Source: Mesorhizobium wenxiniae
GTDB lineage: Bacteria; Pseudomonadota; Alphaproteobacteria; Rhizobiales; Rhizobiaceae
DNA length: 64,000 nucleotides
NCBI RefSeq assembly: GCF_002284535.1
Contig: NZ_NPKH01000018.1
Coordinates: 10,658-74,657 of the forward strand
Direction of reading: 5' to 3'
Part shown: piece after piece, positions 48,076 through 56,118 of the stretch
Layout of the letters: the number at the start of each line of letters is the position of its first letter
Numbering within the stretch: the first letter of the stretch is position 1
Notes under the pieces: model-generated
Database searches by the model: none
The model's input: the letters and a program-made list of their open reading frames with translations, nothing else
What the model was told of the DNA's origin: nothing
Program-made: the position numbers and the translations under genes

Positions 48076-48655
48076 GCAGGTCGCCGACCTCCTTGAGATC
48101 CTGGTAGCGGTCGCCGATGCGATGATGCGGTCGTCCGCCGATCGAGGCGCCAAGCGCCACCACCAGCTCGTCTGGCGCCGGCGCGTCGCCGATCTGGAAA
48201 TGCACCGTCAGGTAGTGCGAACGTCGGCCTTCATCATTCTTGTCCATGAGCGGGATCATGATCGGCGTGTTCGGCCCGCCGCGCAGGTTGGTGAAGGCAA
48301 GATAGGTCTTGGCGCCGACGGCACGCCGATAGTGGTTGCCGAAATGCAGCGTGTGGATGAGCGCCGAGGCATGCTCGATCTCGCCCGACGTGCCGCAGAT
48401 TGCGGCCTTGCCGTAGCCTTCGATCGCTTCGCCAGATCCGGCGACTGCGAGGATTTCATGGGTCAGCATTTCCCCCAGGACCGGCGCATAGGCGCGGATC
48501 TCGGGCGAAAGGTCCTCGGTGAAACCGCGCTCGGCCCAGGGGTTGTCGAGCACCGCCGCTACGCCGATCAGGCGCAGCGGCCGGGGCGCCGCCTTGCCGC
48601 CTTCGATCAGCGTGTTCTCCACATAGGTGACGATTTTTCGGATGGCCGGCTTCAT
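48068..48655 (-). CDS. DUF1185 (amino acid synthesis family) protein
   Basis: A 195-residue protein of the DUF1185 family, biochemical role unknown. Blocks: RKIVTYVENTLIEGGKAAPRPLRLIGVAAVLDNPWA, LGEMLTHEILAVAGSGEAIEGYGKAAICGTSGEIEHASALIH, FTNLRGGPNTPIMIPLMDK, and VALGASIGGRPHHRIGDRYQD. GAGG lies 8 bases before ATG 48655; an in-frame start at 48712 would overlap the palindromic operator region. First gene of the eight-gene operon; family members are often found with ABC transporters and LLM monooxygenases. Confidence 0.88.
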   Translation of the reverse strand: MKPAIRKIVTYVENTLIEGGKAAPRPLRLIGVAAVLDNPWAERGFTEDLSPEIRAYAPVLGEMLTHEILAVAGSGEAIEGYGKAAICGTSGEIEHASALIHTLHFGNHYRRAVGAKTYLAFTNLRGGPNTPIMIPLMDKNDEGRRSHYLTVHFQIGDAPAPDELVVALGASIGGRPHHRIGDRYQDLKEVGDLHG

Positions 48656-48715
48656 CGAATCCTCGGTGGTGGATCGGGCGAGACATCCGGAAAGTTCCTT
48701 TTGCCGCGACAATCT

Positions 48716-48729
48716 TATGGTATACCATA
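48716..48729. promoter_or_regulatory. Perfect 14-bp palindromic operator (GntR/FadR type)
   Basis: TATGGTATACCATA is identical to its reverse complement and lies between the divergent DUF1185 operon (start 48655) and the GntR regulator (start 48801). FCD-type GntR regulators bind palindromes of the form TGGTATACCA. It should control both directions. Binding is inferred. Confidence 0.7.
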
Positions 48730-48800
48730 CTACTGAAAACCAAATCCCTTGTCAACGGATCGTCGAATCTGTTTCTTTGCGGATACTGGGAGTAGAAGAA

Positions 48801-49472
48801 TTGGCCGACGACACGCTCAGGATCGAACGATCCACCAAGACGCTCAGAACACTGGCGCTGGAGCGCATGCGAGACGCGATCATGGGGTTTCACTTCCAGC
48901 CCGGCGAAAGATTGGTCGAGCGGCCGCTTTGCGACCAGCTCGGCGTCAGTCGCTCGGTCGTGCGCGAAGTTCTGCGGCAGTTGGAGACCGAGGGGCTTGT
49001 CCAGATGATACCTGGCCACGGACCTGCCGTGGCCCGCCCAGATCTCAGCCGCACCGACGAGATTTACGAACTGCGCGCTCTGATGGAGGGCATCGCAGCG
49101 CGCGCCTGTGCACTCACGGCGACGCAGGACCAGATCGCCGCGCTTGAGGGCGCATTGGATGTGCTGCTCACGGCGTGGGCCTCAGCCAATCCGATCGAGG
49201 TGATGCGGGCGACTACAAAATTCTATGAAGTGCTTTTCGATGCAGCCGACAAGCGCATCGCCTGGGAGATCGTCCAGGGTTTGAACGTCCGCATCAATCA
49301 ACTGCGTTCCATGACCATCGCTTCGGTGAATCGTCGCGATGCCGCAATCGCCGAAATGACCGACATCATGAACGCGATCAAGTCGCGCAACGGCGATGAT
49401 GCCGAAGCCGCGGCCCGGCGGCATGTGGAGCAGGCGTGGCGAATTGCGCAACAGACCCTTCGCAACAGCTGA
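48801..49472 (+). CDS. GntR-family regulator with FCD domain
   Basis: About 223 residues. The start is uncertain: TTG 48801 has GGAG 8-12 bases upstream and lies clear of the operator, whereas ATG 48717 would put the start inside the palindrome. The winged helix covers about 15-80 (ALERMRDAIMGFHFQPGERLVERPLCDQLGVSRSVVREVLRQL); the FCD effector domain follows (LSRTDEIYELRALMEGIAARACALTA, TTKFYEVLFDAA, RRHVEQAWRIA). It probably represses the divergent catabolic operon until its ligand binds. A Lys/Thr-rich leader (RIERSTKTLRTL) precedes the helix-turn-helix. Confidence 0.85.
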   Translation: MADDTLRIERSTKTLRTLALERMRDAIMGFHFQPGERLVERPLCDQLGVSRSVVREVLRQLETEGLVQMIPGHGPAVARPDLSRTDEIYELRALMEGIAARACALTATQDQIAALEGALDVLLTAWASANPIEVMRATTKFYEVLFDAADKRIAWEIVQGLNVRINQLRSMTIASVNRRDAAIAEMTDIMNAIKSRNGDDAEAAARRHVEQAWRIAQQTLRNS

Positions 49473-49724
49473 AGCAGAAACTTCACATTAGGGAATCGCC
49501 CGTCGCCCTCGCACTGACGCACTGCAGGCAATTCCAACGCGCATCCAACCCGATGATATAGCAGCAATGGCGTTGTGTCTGGCGGCTGACGACAGCGCAC
49601 TTTGTGTTTGCTGGTGTGGATGCTGTTTCGAGCGTATTCTCTTCCTTAGGGAACGAGCCAGGTCGACCTCGATTGGCGGTCGCTTGCGCTCGGCCGCCCC
49701 CGCTGGGAGGAGCCTCTGATTGCG

Positions 49725-50312
49725 ATGGCGCGCTTTGCTCACCTTGCCCTTCTCGCCGTCGCCTTGGCATTATTGCCTGGAATTGCGCTGGCTGGGGAGC
49801 CTTTCGTCCCGAGCTGGATCAAGAACGATCCTGCAGCCAAGACAGTGGCCATAGAAATCGTTGCCGATTGGAACCAAGTCGAGCGGTATCGCAGGGACAA
49901 CATCCGGACCGACATTATCGACTTCAACGGTTACTGGGGCGGCAATCTCACCATCGTCGTGCCAGCAGAATGGTCGGTAGAGATCGAGTTCATCAATGGC
50001 TCCTCGTCTTTCCGGCACAGCCTGATGGTGACCAGGGTCTACGCTCAGTCAGAGATGCCAGTGAAGTTGACGGCCGAGGATGCTATCTGGGGGGTGTACA
50101 CCGATCCGCCGGAGGGAATTAAAATCAATGAGCGGAGGCAACTCAACTTTGTTGCGCAGCAGGCCGGGAACTATTTCCTCGCCTGTGCCAGACAAACGCA
50201 TCTGATGGACGGACACTGGATCGGTTTCGAGGTGAGAGACAGCATCAAACAGGCCGTGGCAATCATAGACGAAACCAATTTTCCGCAGGAGCAGCCTCCA
50301 GGGCGCCCTTAG
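49725..50312 (+). CDS. Exported cupredoxin-like (sulfocyanin-type) protein
   Basis: A 195-residue exported protein with a signal peptide (LALLAVALALLPGIALAGEP, residues 7-26). A cupredoxin fold is suggested by FNGYWGGNLTIVVPAEWSVEIEFIN (about 67-91), His98 in SSFRHSLMV, and a C-terminal ligand loop with Cys154, His159 and His164 (NYFLACARQTHLMDGHW). Sulfocyanins have Cys-x4-His-x4-Met at this place; here the axial Met is His. It would bind copper in the periplasm, with an altered redox potential or a different role. I do not recognise a characterised homologue. The unit is solitary. Confidence 0.65.
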   Translation: MARFAHLALLAVALALLPGIALAGEPFVPSWIKNDPAAKTVAIEIVADWNQVERYRRDNIRTDIIDFNGYWGGNLTIVVPAEWSVEIEFINGSSSFRHSLMVTRVYAQSEMPVKLTAEDAIWGVYTDPPEGIKINERRQLNFVAQQAGNYFLACARQTHLMDGHWIGFEVRDSIKQAVAIIDETNFPQEQPPGRP

Positions 50313-50558
50313 GGGCTGTGCGAGCTAGCCGCGCATTATGGCGTGGTCGTGGAGATCAATGCAAATCCAAGGCGGCTTATCTGGAAACTTGAGAGTATTG
50401 GTGTGCCCGAGCAGGTTAGAACTGCTTCTGCTTGCCACGCCACCAGCGAGGCAGCGCTTTCGTCACTACTTCAGCTGCCCTATGCCACAAGGGCAATTCT
50501 GTACGGCCTGGTCGTTCTGGGCGCTGTCATGGCGCTGCGCGAACGGCGGCTGCAATGA
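50313..50558 (+). pseudogene. PHP-domain gene remnant
   Basis: From about 50316 the frame reads CELAAHYGVVVEINANPRRL, matching the EINANP-type motif of PHP phosphoesterases such as the C-terminal PHP part of family-X DNA polymerases. A TAG stop lies immediately upstream in frame and the rest of the domain is missing; the following 50 residues up to 50558 are unlike the family. Best seen as a small remnant. Confidence 0.45.
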
Positions 50559-50572
50559 GAAAGGACGGGACG

Positions 50573-51394
50573 ATGAGTGCGACGGCGATAAGTAAAGGGG
50601 CGCCGACATCCGCGGACGATTTTCTGACCGGGCTGAAGGGGCAGCGCGTGCTGGTGACGGCAGGTGCCGGCGGTATCGGCTTGGCCATTGCCGACACGCT
50701 GTCGCGGCTCGGCGCGCGCATCGTCGTTTGCGACGTCTCCGACGAGGCGCTGGCTGCTGCTCCGGACAAGATCGCCCTCGTCGCCGCGGTCAAGGCCGAT
50801 GTCTCGCGCGAAGACGACGTCGATAGGCTGTTCGAGACCGTGAAGCAAAAGCTCGGCGGGCTCGACGCGCTGATCAACAATGCCGGCATCGCCGGGCCGA
50901 CCGGCGGCGTCGACGAAATCGATCCGGCGGAGTGGCGGCGCTGCATCGACATCTGCCTGACCGGCCAGTTCCTCTGCGCCCGGCGTGCCGTGCCGCTGAT
51001 CAAGGCGGCGGGCGGCGGCTCGATCGTCTCGATGTCGTCCGCCGCCGGCCGCCATGGCTACGCTTTCCGCACCCCCTATTCGGCGGCCAAGTTCGGCGTC
51101 ATCGGTTTCACGCAAAGCCTTTCCAAGGAACTCGGACCGCACGGCATAAGGGTCAACGCCATCCTGCCCGGCATCATCGAGGGACCACGCATCGACAAGG
51201 TCATCGCCGACCGGGCCAGGCAGCTCGGTGTTTCGAACGAAGAGATGACGGAGCGCTATCTCCACAACATCTCGCTGCGCCGCATGACCAGTCCCTATGA
51301 CGTCGCTGCGATGGTCGCCTTCCTGCTGTCCGATGCGGCGATCAACATCTCCGGCCAGTCGCTCGGCGTCGACGGCAACGTCGAAACCCTTTGA
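50573..51394 (+). CDS. SDR-family dehydrogenase
   Basis: A 273-residue short-chain dehydrogenase. ATG 50573 follows AAGGACGGGACG. Cofactor loop TAGAGGIGLAIADTLS, acidic end of beta-2 (IVVCDVSDEAL, NAD preference), NNAGIAGP, catalytic Ser in VSMSSAAGRHGY and PYSAAKFG, then RVNAILPGIIEG and SGQSLGVDGNVE. Fits a hydroxy-acid or hydroxyacyl-CoA dehydrogenase feeding the BKACE enzyme two genes on. First gene of a tight four-to-five-gene unit. Confidence 0.92.
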   Translation: MSATAISKGAPTSADDFLTGLKGQRVLVTAGAGGIGLAIADTLSRLGARIVVCDVSDEALAAAPDKIALVAAVKADVSREDDVDRLFETVKQKLGGLDALINNAGIAGPTGGVDEIDPAEWRRCIDICLTGQFLCARRAVPLIKAAGGGSIVSMSSAAGRHGYAFRTPYSAAKFGVIGFTQSLSKELGPHGIRVNAILPGIIEGPRIDKVIADRARQLGVSNEEMTERYLHNISLRRMTSPYDVAAMVAFLLSDAAINISGQSLGVDGNVETL

Positions 51395-51405
51395 GGAGGC
51401 TGACC

Positions 51406-52356
51406 ATGGTGAAAGTAGCAATTGTCGGCAGCGGGTTCATCGGGCGGGCCTGGGCGATCAGTTTCGCCCGCGCCGGCCACGACGTGCGGATGTGGGACCA
51501 GTCGCCGGCCGCGACGGCCGGCGCGCATGATTATATCGCCGGCGTTCTCGGCGACCTCGCCGCGAATGATCTGCTGCGGGGACAGGCAATCGACGCCGTG
51601 CTTGGTCGCATCGCCGTCGTGGCAGAACTGGGCGAGGCGCTGGCCGATGCGGTCCATATCCAGGAGGAGAACACGCCGGAAAACCTCGAGGTGAAGCGCG
51701 AGGTGTTCTCGCAGATCGATGCAATGGCCGCTCCGCAAGCGGTGATCGCCAGTTCCACCTCGGCGTTGCTGCCGTCGAAATTCACCGACCATCTGCAAGG
51801 GCGGCACCGCTGCCTGGTCGTGCATCCGATCAATCCGCCCTACCTCATCCCGGCTGCGGAAGTCGTGCCGGCGCCATGGACGTCTTCGGAAACGGTCGAA
51901 AGGACCCGCGCCCTTCTCGTCGCCGCAGGCCACGCGCCGCTGGTGATGAAGCACGAGCTCGACGGCTTCATCATGAACCGCCTGCAGGGCGCCCTGCTGG
52001 AGGAGGTTTTTCGACTTGTCGCCGACGGCTATGCCAGCGTCGAGGATGTCGATATCGGCATTCGCGACGGGCTGGCGCTGCGCTGGTCGTTCATGGGGCC
52101 GTTCGAAACGATCGACCTCAATGCGCCGGGCGGCGTACGCGACTATGTCGAGCGCTATCAGTCGATCTATTCCAACATTTTTCCGCAGATGCTGCGCCGT
52201 GTCGACTGGGCCGGCGAGGTCATCGAAACGGTAGAGGCCGACCGCCGCAAGCGCCTGCCGCGGGAAGAACTCGGCGAACGGCAGGTTTGGCGCGACCGCC
52301 GGCTGATGGCGCTGGCGGCGCACAAGAAAAAATCGGATCAGGAGTTTGGAAGATGA
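51406..52356 (+). CDS. 3-hydroxyacid dehydrogenase (lambda-crystallin / gulonate dehydrogenase type)
   Basis: A 316-residue member of the 3-hydroxyacyl-CoA dehydrogenase superfamily resembling CRYL1 rather than FadB. NAD motif VAIVGSGFIGRAWAISFARAGH, catalytic-region SSTSALLPSKFTD and CLVVHPINPPYLIPAAEVVP (the His-Pro-x-Asn-Pro-Pro motif), then DGFIMNRLQGALLEEVFRLV, RDGLALRWSFMGPFETIDLNAPGG. GAGGAGG before the ATG. Should oxidise a 3-hydroxy acid to the 3-keto acid, substrate for the BKACE gene that overlaps its stop by ATGA. L-carnitine dehydrogenase belongs to the same group. Confidence 0.9.
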   Translation: MVKVAIVGSGFIGRAWAISFARAGHDVRMWDQSPAATAGAHDYIAGVLGDLAANDLLRGQAIDAVLGRIAVVAELGEALADAVHIQEENTPENLEVKREVFSQIDAMAAPQAVIASSTSALLPSKFTDHLQGRHRCLVVHPINPPYLIPAAEVVPAPWTSSETVERTRALLVAAGHAPLVMKHELDGFIMNRLQGALLEEVFRLVADGYASVEDVDIGIRDGLALRWSFMGPFETIDLNAPGGVRDYVERYQSIYSNIFPQMLRRVDWAGEVIETVEADRRKRLPREELGERQVWRDRRLMALAAHKKKSDQEFGR

Positions 52357-53315
52357 CGGAAACAAGCCGCAAGCCCGGCGCCCAGCTGCCCAAAGGCAAA
52401 GTTATCATCACCTGCGCGGTGACCGGGGCGATCCATACACCGACCATGTCGCCCTATCTGCCGATCACCCCAGACCAGATCGCCGCTGAGGCGATCGCGG
52501 CGGCGGAGGCAGGCGCGGCGATCCTGCACCTGCATGCCCGCGACCCCGAGACCGGCAAGCCCGACCAGACGCCGGCGGCCTTCGCCCGCTTCCTGCCGCG
52601 CATCAAGCAGGCCACCAATGCCGCCATCAACATCACCACCGGCGGCAGTCCCTACATGAAGGTCGAGGAACGCGTGCGCCCGGCCGCCGAATTCAAGCCT
52701 GAGGTCGCCTCGCTCAACATGGGCTCAATCAATTTCGGGCTCTATCACCTCGTCGACAAATACGAGACTTTCAAGTTCGACTGGGAAAAGCCGCATCTGG
52801 AAGCGACGCGCGACCTTGTCTTCCGCAACTCGTTCAAAGACATCGAATACATTCTTGCGATCTGCTACGATAACGGCACGCGCTTCGAGTTCGAGTGCTA
52901 TGACATTGCCCATCTCTACAATCTCTCGCACTTCGCCGATCGCGGGCTGGTGAAGCCGCCGTTCTTCGTGCAGTCGGTGTTCGGTCTGCTTGGCGGCATC
53001 GGCACGCACCCCGAAGATGTCGCCCATATGAAGCGCACCGCCGACCGGCTGTTCGGCGACCAGTTCCGCTGGTCGGTGCTCGGCGCCGGCGCCAGCCAAT
53101 TGCGCATCGCGGCGCAATCGGCTGCGCTTGGCGGCAACATCCGCGTCGGGCTCGAAGACAGTCTGTGGGCCGGCAAGGGCAAGCTTGCCAAATCGAACGC
53201 CGAGCAGGTGGTGCTTGCCCGCAAGATCATCGAGGGGCTCGGCATGGAAGTGGCGACGCCCGACGAGGCGCGCGAGATCCTGTCACTGAAGGGCGGCGAC
53301 AAGGTCGCGTTCTGA
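52353..53315 (+). CDS. Beta-keto acid cleavage enzyme (BKACE / DUF849)
   Basis: A 320-residue TIM-barrel enzyme that condenses a beta-keto acid with acetyl-CoA to give acetoacetate and a new CoA ester. Zn ligands expected in AAILHLHARDPETGKP (HLH) and a Glu near the end (RVGLEDSLWAG). Other blocks: KVIITCAVTGAIHTPTMSPYLP, INITTGGSPYM, VASLNMGSINFG, FECYDIAHLYNL, WSVLGAGASQLRIAAQSAALGGN. It starts in the previous stop (ATGA 52353-52356). Together with the CRYL1-type enzyme it resembles the carnitine and 3-keto-5-aminohexanoate pathways, but the substrate is unknown. Confidence 0.93.
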   Translation: MTETSRKPGAQLPKGKVIITCAVTGAIHTPTMSPYLPITPDQIAAEAIAAAEAGAAILHLHARDPETGKPDQTPAAFARFLPRIKQATNAAINITTGGSPYMKVEERVRPAAEFKPEVASLNMGSINFGLYHLVDKYETFKFDWEKPHLEATRDLVFRNSFKDIEYILAICYDNGTRFEFECYDIAHLYNLSHFADRGLVKPPFFVQSVFGLLGGIGTHPEDVAHMKRTADRLFGDQFRWSVLGAGASQLRIAAQSAALGGNIRVGLEDSLWAGKGKLAKSNAEQVVLARKIIEGLGMEVATPDEAREILSLKGGDKVAF

Positions 53316-53329
53316 GGCGGCTCGCCTGT

Positions 53330-53635
53330 CGCCGCATGGTGGCGCCGCTGGGGTCAACCGTCGATGCAGAAGGCTTTCCCTGCTGCCCTCGTCTACGACG
53401 GGCGGCTGGTGCGTTACGCACCCGACGGCAGCGTCGATCGCATCATCGACATGCCCGTCAAGAAGATCACCAGCGTGATGTTAGGCGGACCGAAGCTCGA
53501 CACCCTATACGTGACCTCGATGGCAAAACCGCCGCTGCCGCGCTTCCCCGGGCGATGGCGTTCTAGGCGGCAGCCTGTTCGCCATAACCGGCCTTGGCAT
53601 CAAAGGCGCCGCGGAACCGCGCTTCGCCGGATGAC
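53330..53635 (+). pseudogene. SMP-30/gluconolactonase C-terminal fragment, frameshifted
   Basis: One frame reads VAPLGSTVDAEGF (about 53338-53380), the next LVYDGRLVRYAPDGSVDRIIDMPVKKITSVMLGGPKLDTLYVTSMAKPPL (about 53388-53540), and a third GDGVLGGSLFAITGLGIKGAAEPRFAG with stop at 53635. Joined they give the last third of an SMP-30/regucalcin-type lactonase. The N-terminal two thirds are missing and two frameshifts are present, so it is dead. It sits inside the acid-catabolism cluster, suggesting the ancestral pathway had a lactone step. Confidence 0.75.
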
Positions 53636-53770
53636 GGCGGCGGCAAAAGAGGATAGAGGCGAACGAAGAAACGAGCGCTTGCTCGATTTCTACATGTTGA
53701 CGCAATGCGTTTCGGCGATCTCGTCCATGGGTCGATGGCGGCCACCTCGTTTCATCGCTGTGAGGTTTCC

Positions 53771-54982
53771 ATGAATTTCGACATTCCCGCCCGCACCGAA
53801 GATTACCGTGTCCGCATTGCCGACTTCGTCGAGCAGGAGATCCTGCCGCTCGAGGCCGACAAGGCATCCTATGACGCGCACGAAAATATCGCCTTGCCGC
53901 TGCTGGAGGCACTCCGCGCCAAGGCGCGGATGGCGGGCCTGTGGTGCCTGCAGCTCAAGCCCGAAACCGGCGGCGCCGGTCTTGGCAAGATGGACATGGC
54001 GGTCTGCTACGAGGAGATGAACCGGTCGATCTTCGGGCCCGTGGTGTTCAATTCGGCTGCGCCCGACGATGGCAACATGATGGTTCTGGAGGCGCTCGGC
54101 ACACCGGCGCAAAAGCAAAAATGGCTGAAGCCGATCGTCGAGGGCAAGGTGCGCTCTGCCTTTGCCATGACCGAACCGCACCCCGGCGGCGGCTCTGATC
54201 CTTCGATGATTATGACGCGTGCGAAGCGGCGCGGCGACAAATATGTGGTGACCGGCCGCAAATGGTTCATCACCGGCGCGGAGGGGGCCAGCCATTTCAT
54301 TCTGATCGCGCGAACCTCGGACGACCCGCGCCATGGTCTGTCGGCCCTGATGTTCCACAAGGACCAGCCGGGCTGGCGCATCATGCGCCGCATCGAGATC
54401 ATGGGCCCGGAGGAGCATGGCGGGCATTGCGAGCTGGAATTCGATGGGCTCGAAATCCCTGTCGAAGACATGCTGGTCGGCGAAGGCAGGGGCATGAAGG
54501 TGACGCAGGTGCGGCTCGGCCCGGCACGACTTACCCACTGCATGCGCTGGCTCGGACTGTCCAGGCGCTGCGTCGAGATCGCGCGCGCCTACGCTGCCGA
54601 GCGCCATGGTTTCGGCCAGCGTCTCGCCGATCGCGAAAGCGTCCAGCTGAAGCTTGGCGACCTCGCCATGCGCATCGAGATTGGCCGCATCCTGGTGATG
54701 AAGGCTGCGTGGGAACTGGACCGCGGCGGCTTTGCCCGCAAGGAAGTGGCGATGGCCAAGGTCCAGGTCGCCAATGTGCTGCATGACGCGGCCGATGTGG
54801 CGATCCAGATCAATGGCGCGCGGGGCTATTCGAAGGACACGGTGCTCGAATGGATTTACCGCTATGCTCGCCAGGCGCGGCTGGTCGACGGTGCCGATGA
54901 GGTCCACAAGATGGTGCTGAACCGTTTCCTCAATGAGGAAGAGAGGGGCTTCTGGCGCTGGACTGTCGAAGGCGAGGCATAG
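53771..54982 (+). CDS. Acyl-CoA dehydrogenase (ACAD10/11-like subfamily)
   Basis: A 403-residue flavoprotein. ATG 53771 follows GAGGTTTCC. N-terminal helical domain to about 125; FAMTEPHPGGGSDPSMI and WFITGAEGASHFILIA in the middle beta domain; C-terminal helices with LGPARLTHCMRWLGLSRRCVEIA and QINGARGYSKDTVLEWIYRYARQARLVDGADEVHKM. The LGP-R-HCMR block is characteristic of the ACAD10/ACAD11 group. Those enzymes, and LvaC of the levulinate pathway, work with an APH-type kinase on 4-hydroxyacyl-CoA. The kinase gene lies 22 bases downstream, so the same chemistry is likely here (inference). Confidence 0.9.
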   Translation: MNFDIPARTEDYRVRIADFVEQEILPLEADKASYDAHENIALPLLEALRAKARMAGLWCLQLKPETGGAGLGKMDMAVCYEEMNRSIFGPVVFNSAAPDDGNMMVLEALGTPAQKQKWLKPIVEGKVRSAFAMTEPHPGGGSDPSMIMTRAKRRGDKYVVTGRKWFITGAEGASHFILIARTSDDPRHGLSALMFHKDQPGWRIMRRIEIMGPEEHGGHCELEFDGLEIPVEDMLVGEGRGMKVTQVRLGPARLTHCMRWLGLSRRCVEIARAYAAERHGFGQRLADRESVQLKLGDLAMRIEIGRILVMKAAWELDRGGFARKEVAMAKVQVANVLHDAADVAIQINGARGYSKDTVLEWIYRYARQARLVDGADEVHKMVLNRFLNEEERGFWRWTVEGEA

Positions 54983-55004
54983 GGACGCGCGCTCAGGAGG
55001 AAAG

Positions 55005-56042
55005 ATGGCGCAGCCGTTGAATGCGGACTTCGATCCTGCGGCATTGAAGGGTTTTCTGGCGAGCCGCTTCGGCGATGCCTCAATGTCGCTCGGGCGGATC
55101 GGCGGCGGACAGTCCAATCCTACCTATTTCGTGGACTATGGTGCGCATCGCATGGTGCTGCGCAAGAAGCCGGCCGGGCCGATCCTGCGCGGGGCGCATG
55201 CCGTCGATCGCGAATTCCGCGTGCTTGAAGCGCTGGCACCGACCAACGTCCCGGTGCCCGGGCCGGTGCTCTATCACGACGGTGCCGAGCTGCTCGGCAC
55301 GCCCTTCTACCTGATGGAGCGGCTGGATGGTCGCGTCTTCCACGATTGTTCGCTGCCTGGCCTTTCGCCCGCCGAGCGACGCGGCATCTATTTCGGCATG
55401 GCAGAAGCGATGGCCAAATTGCATGCCGTCCGTCCCGACGAGGTCGGTCTCGGCGACTACGGCCGGCCCGGCAACTATTTCGAGCGCCAGATTGGCCGCT
55501 GGACCAGGCAGCTCAGGGAATCGCCGAGCGACAGAATTCCGGCACTCGAAGCGGTCGCCGACTGGCTACCGCAGCATATGCTCGTGGATGATGGGCGCCT
55601 GTCGATCGCCCATGGCGACTTCCGCCTCGGAAATCTGCTGTTCCATCCCGACAAGCCGCAGGTGATCGGCATTCTCGATTGGGAGCTGTCGACGATCGGC
55701 CATCCGCTCGCCGATCTCGGCTTTTGCTCGATGACCTGGCATTCGGCCCCGGACGAATATGGCGGTATCCTCGGCCTCGATCACGAGGCACTCGGCATCC
55801 CCAGCCAGCGCGAATTCCTCGACCATTATTTCGCCCATGCCGTGCCCACCGCGCCCCTGCAACGCTTCCACCTGGTTTTTTCGCTGTTCCGTTTCGCCGT
55901 GATCTTCGTCGGCATCGCCGACCGGGCGCGGGCAGGCAGCGCGGCGTCGGCCGATGCCGCCAGCACGTCGCCGCTCGCCCGCCGTTTTGCCGTACGTGCT
56001 CAAGAGATCATCCAAGGGGCAAGACCGTGGAGCGCCGCCTGA
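55005..56042 (+). CDS. APH-family kinase (ACAD11 N-domain / LvaA-like)
   Basis: A 345-residue phosphotransferase of the aminoglycoside-phosphotransferase fold. CAGGAGGAAAG before ATG 55005. Motifs: LGRIGGGQSNPTYFVDYG (nucleotide loop), YLMERLDGRVFHD, catalytic loop SIAHGDFRLGNLLFH (HGDxxxxN) and metal Asp in IGILDWELSTIGHPLADLG. In mammals the same domain is fused to the acyl-CoA dehydrogenase in ACAD11; in Pseudomonas the separate LvaA kinase phosphorylates 4-hydroxyvaleryl-CoA. Neighbourhood with the matching dehydrogenase makes resistance to aminoglycosides unlikely. Confidence 0.9.
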   Translation: MAQPLNADFDPAALKGFLASRFGDASMSLGRIGGGQSNPTYFVDYGAHRMVLRKKPAGPILRGAHAVDREFRVLEALAPTNVPVPGPVLYHDGAELLGTPFYLMERLDGRVFHDCSLPGLSPAERRGIYFGMAEAMAKLHAVRPDEVGLGDYGRPGNYFERQIGRWTRQLRESPSDRIPALEAVADWLPQHMLVDDGRLSIAHGDFRLGNLLFHPDKPQVIGILDWELSTIGHPLADLGFCSMTWHSAPDEYGGILGLDHEALGIPSQREFLDHYFAHAVPTAPLQRFHLVFSLFRFAVIFVGIADRARAGSAASADAASTSPLARRFAVRAQEIIQGARPWSAA

Positions 56043-56118
56043 AAGGAGCGTTCGTGCCCAGGCCCTTTCCTACACGCGGTGTCAGCAATCCAATCACAGA
56101 GGCTTTGCGAACGCCGGA

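Noticed and set aside
55005..56042. Aminoglycoside resistance gene
   Set aside because: The fold is APH-like, but the neighbouring ACAD10/11-type dehydrogenase and the family subtype point to metabolic kinase activity.
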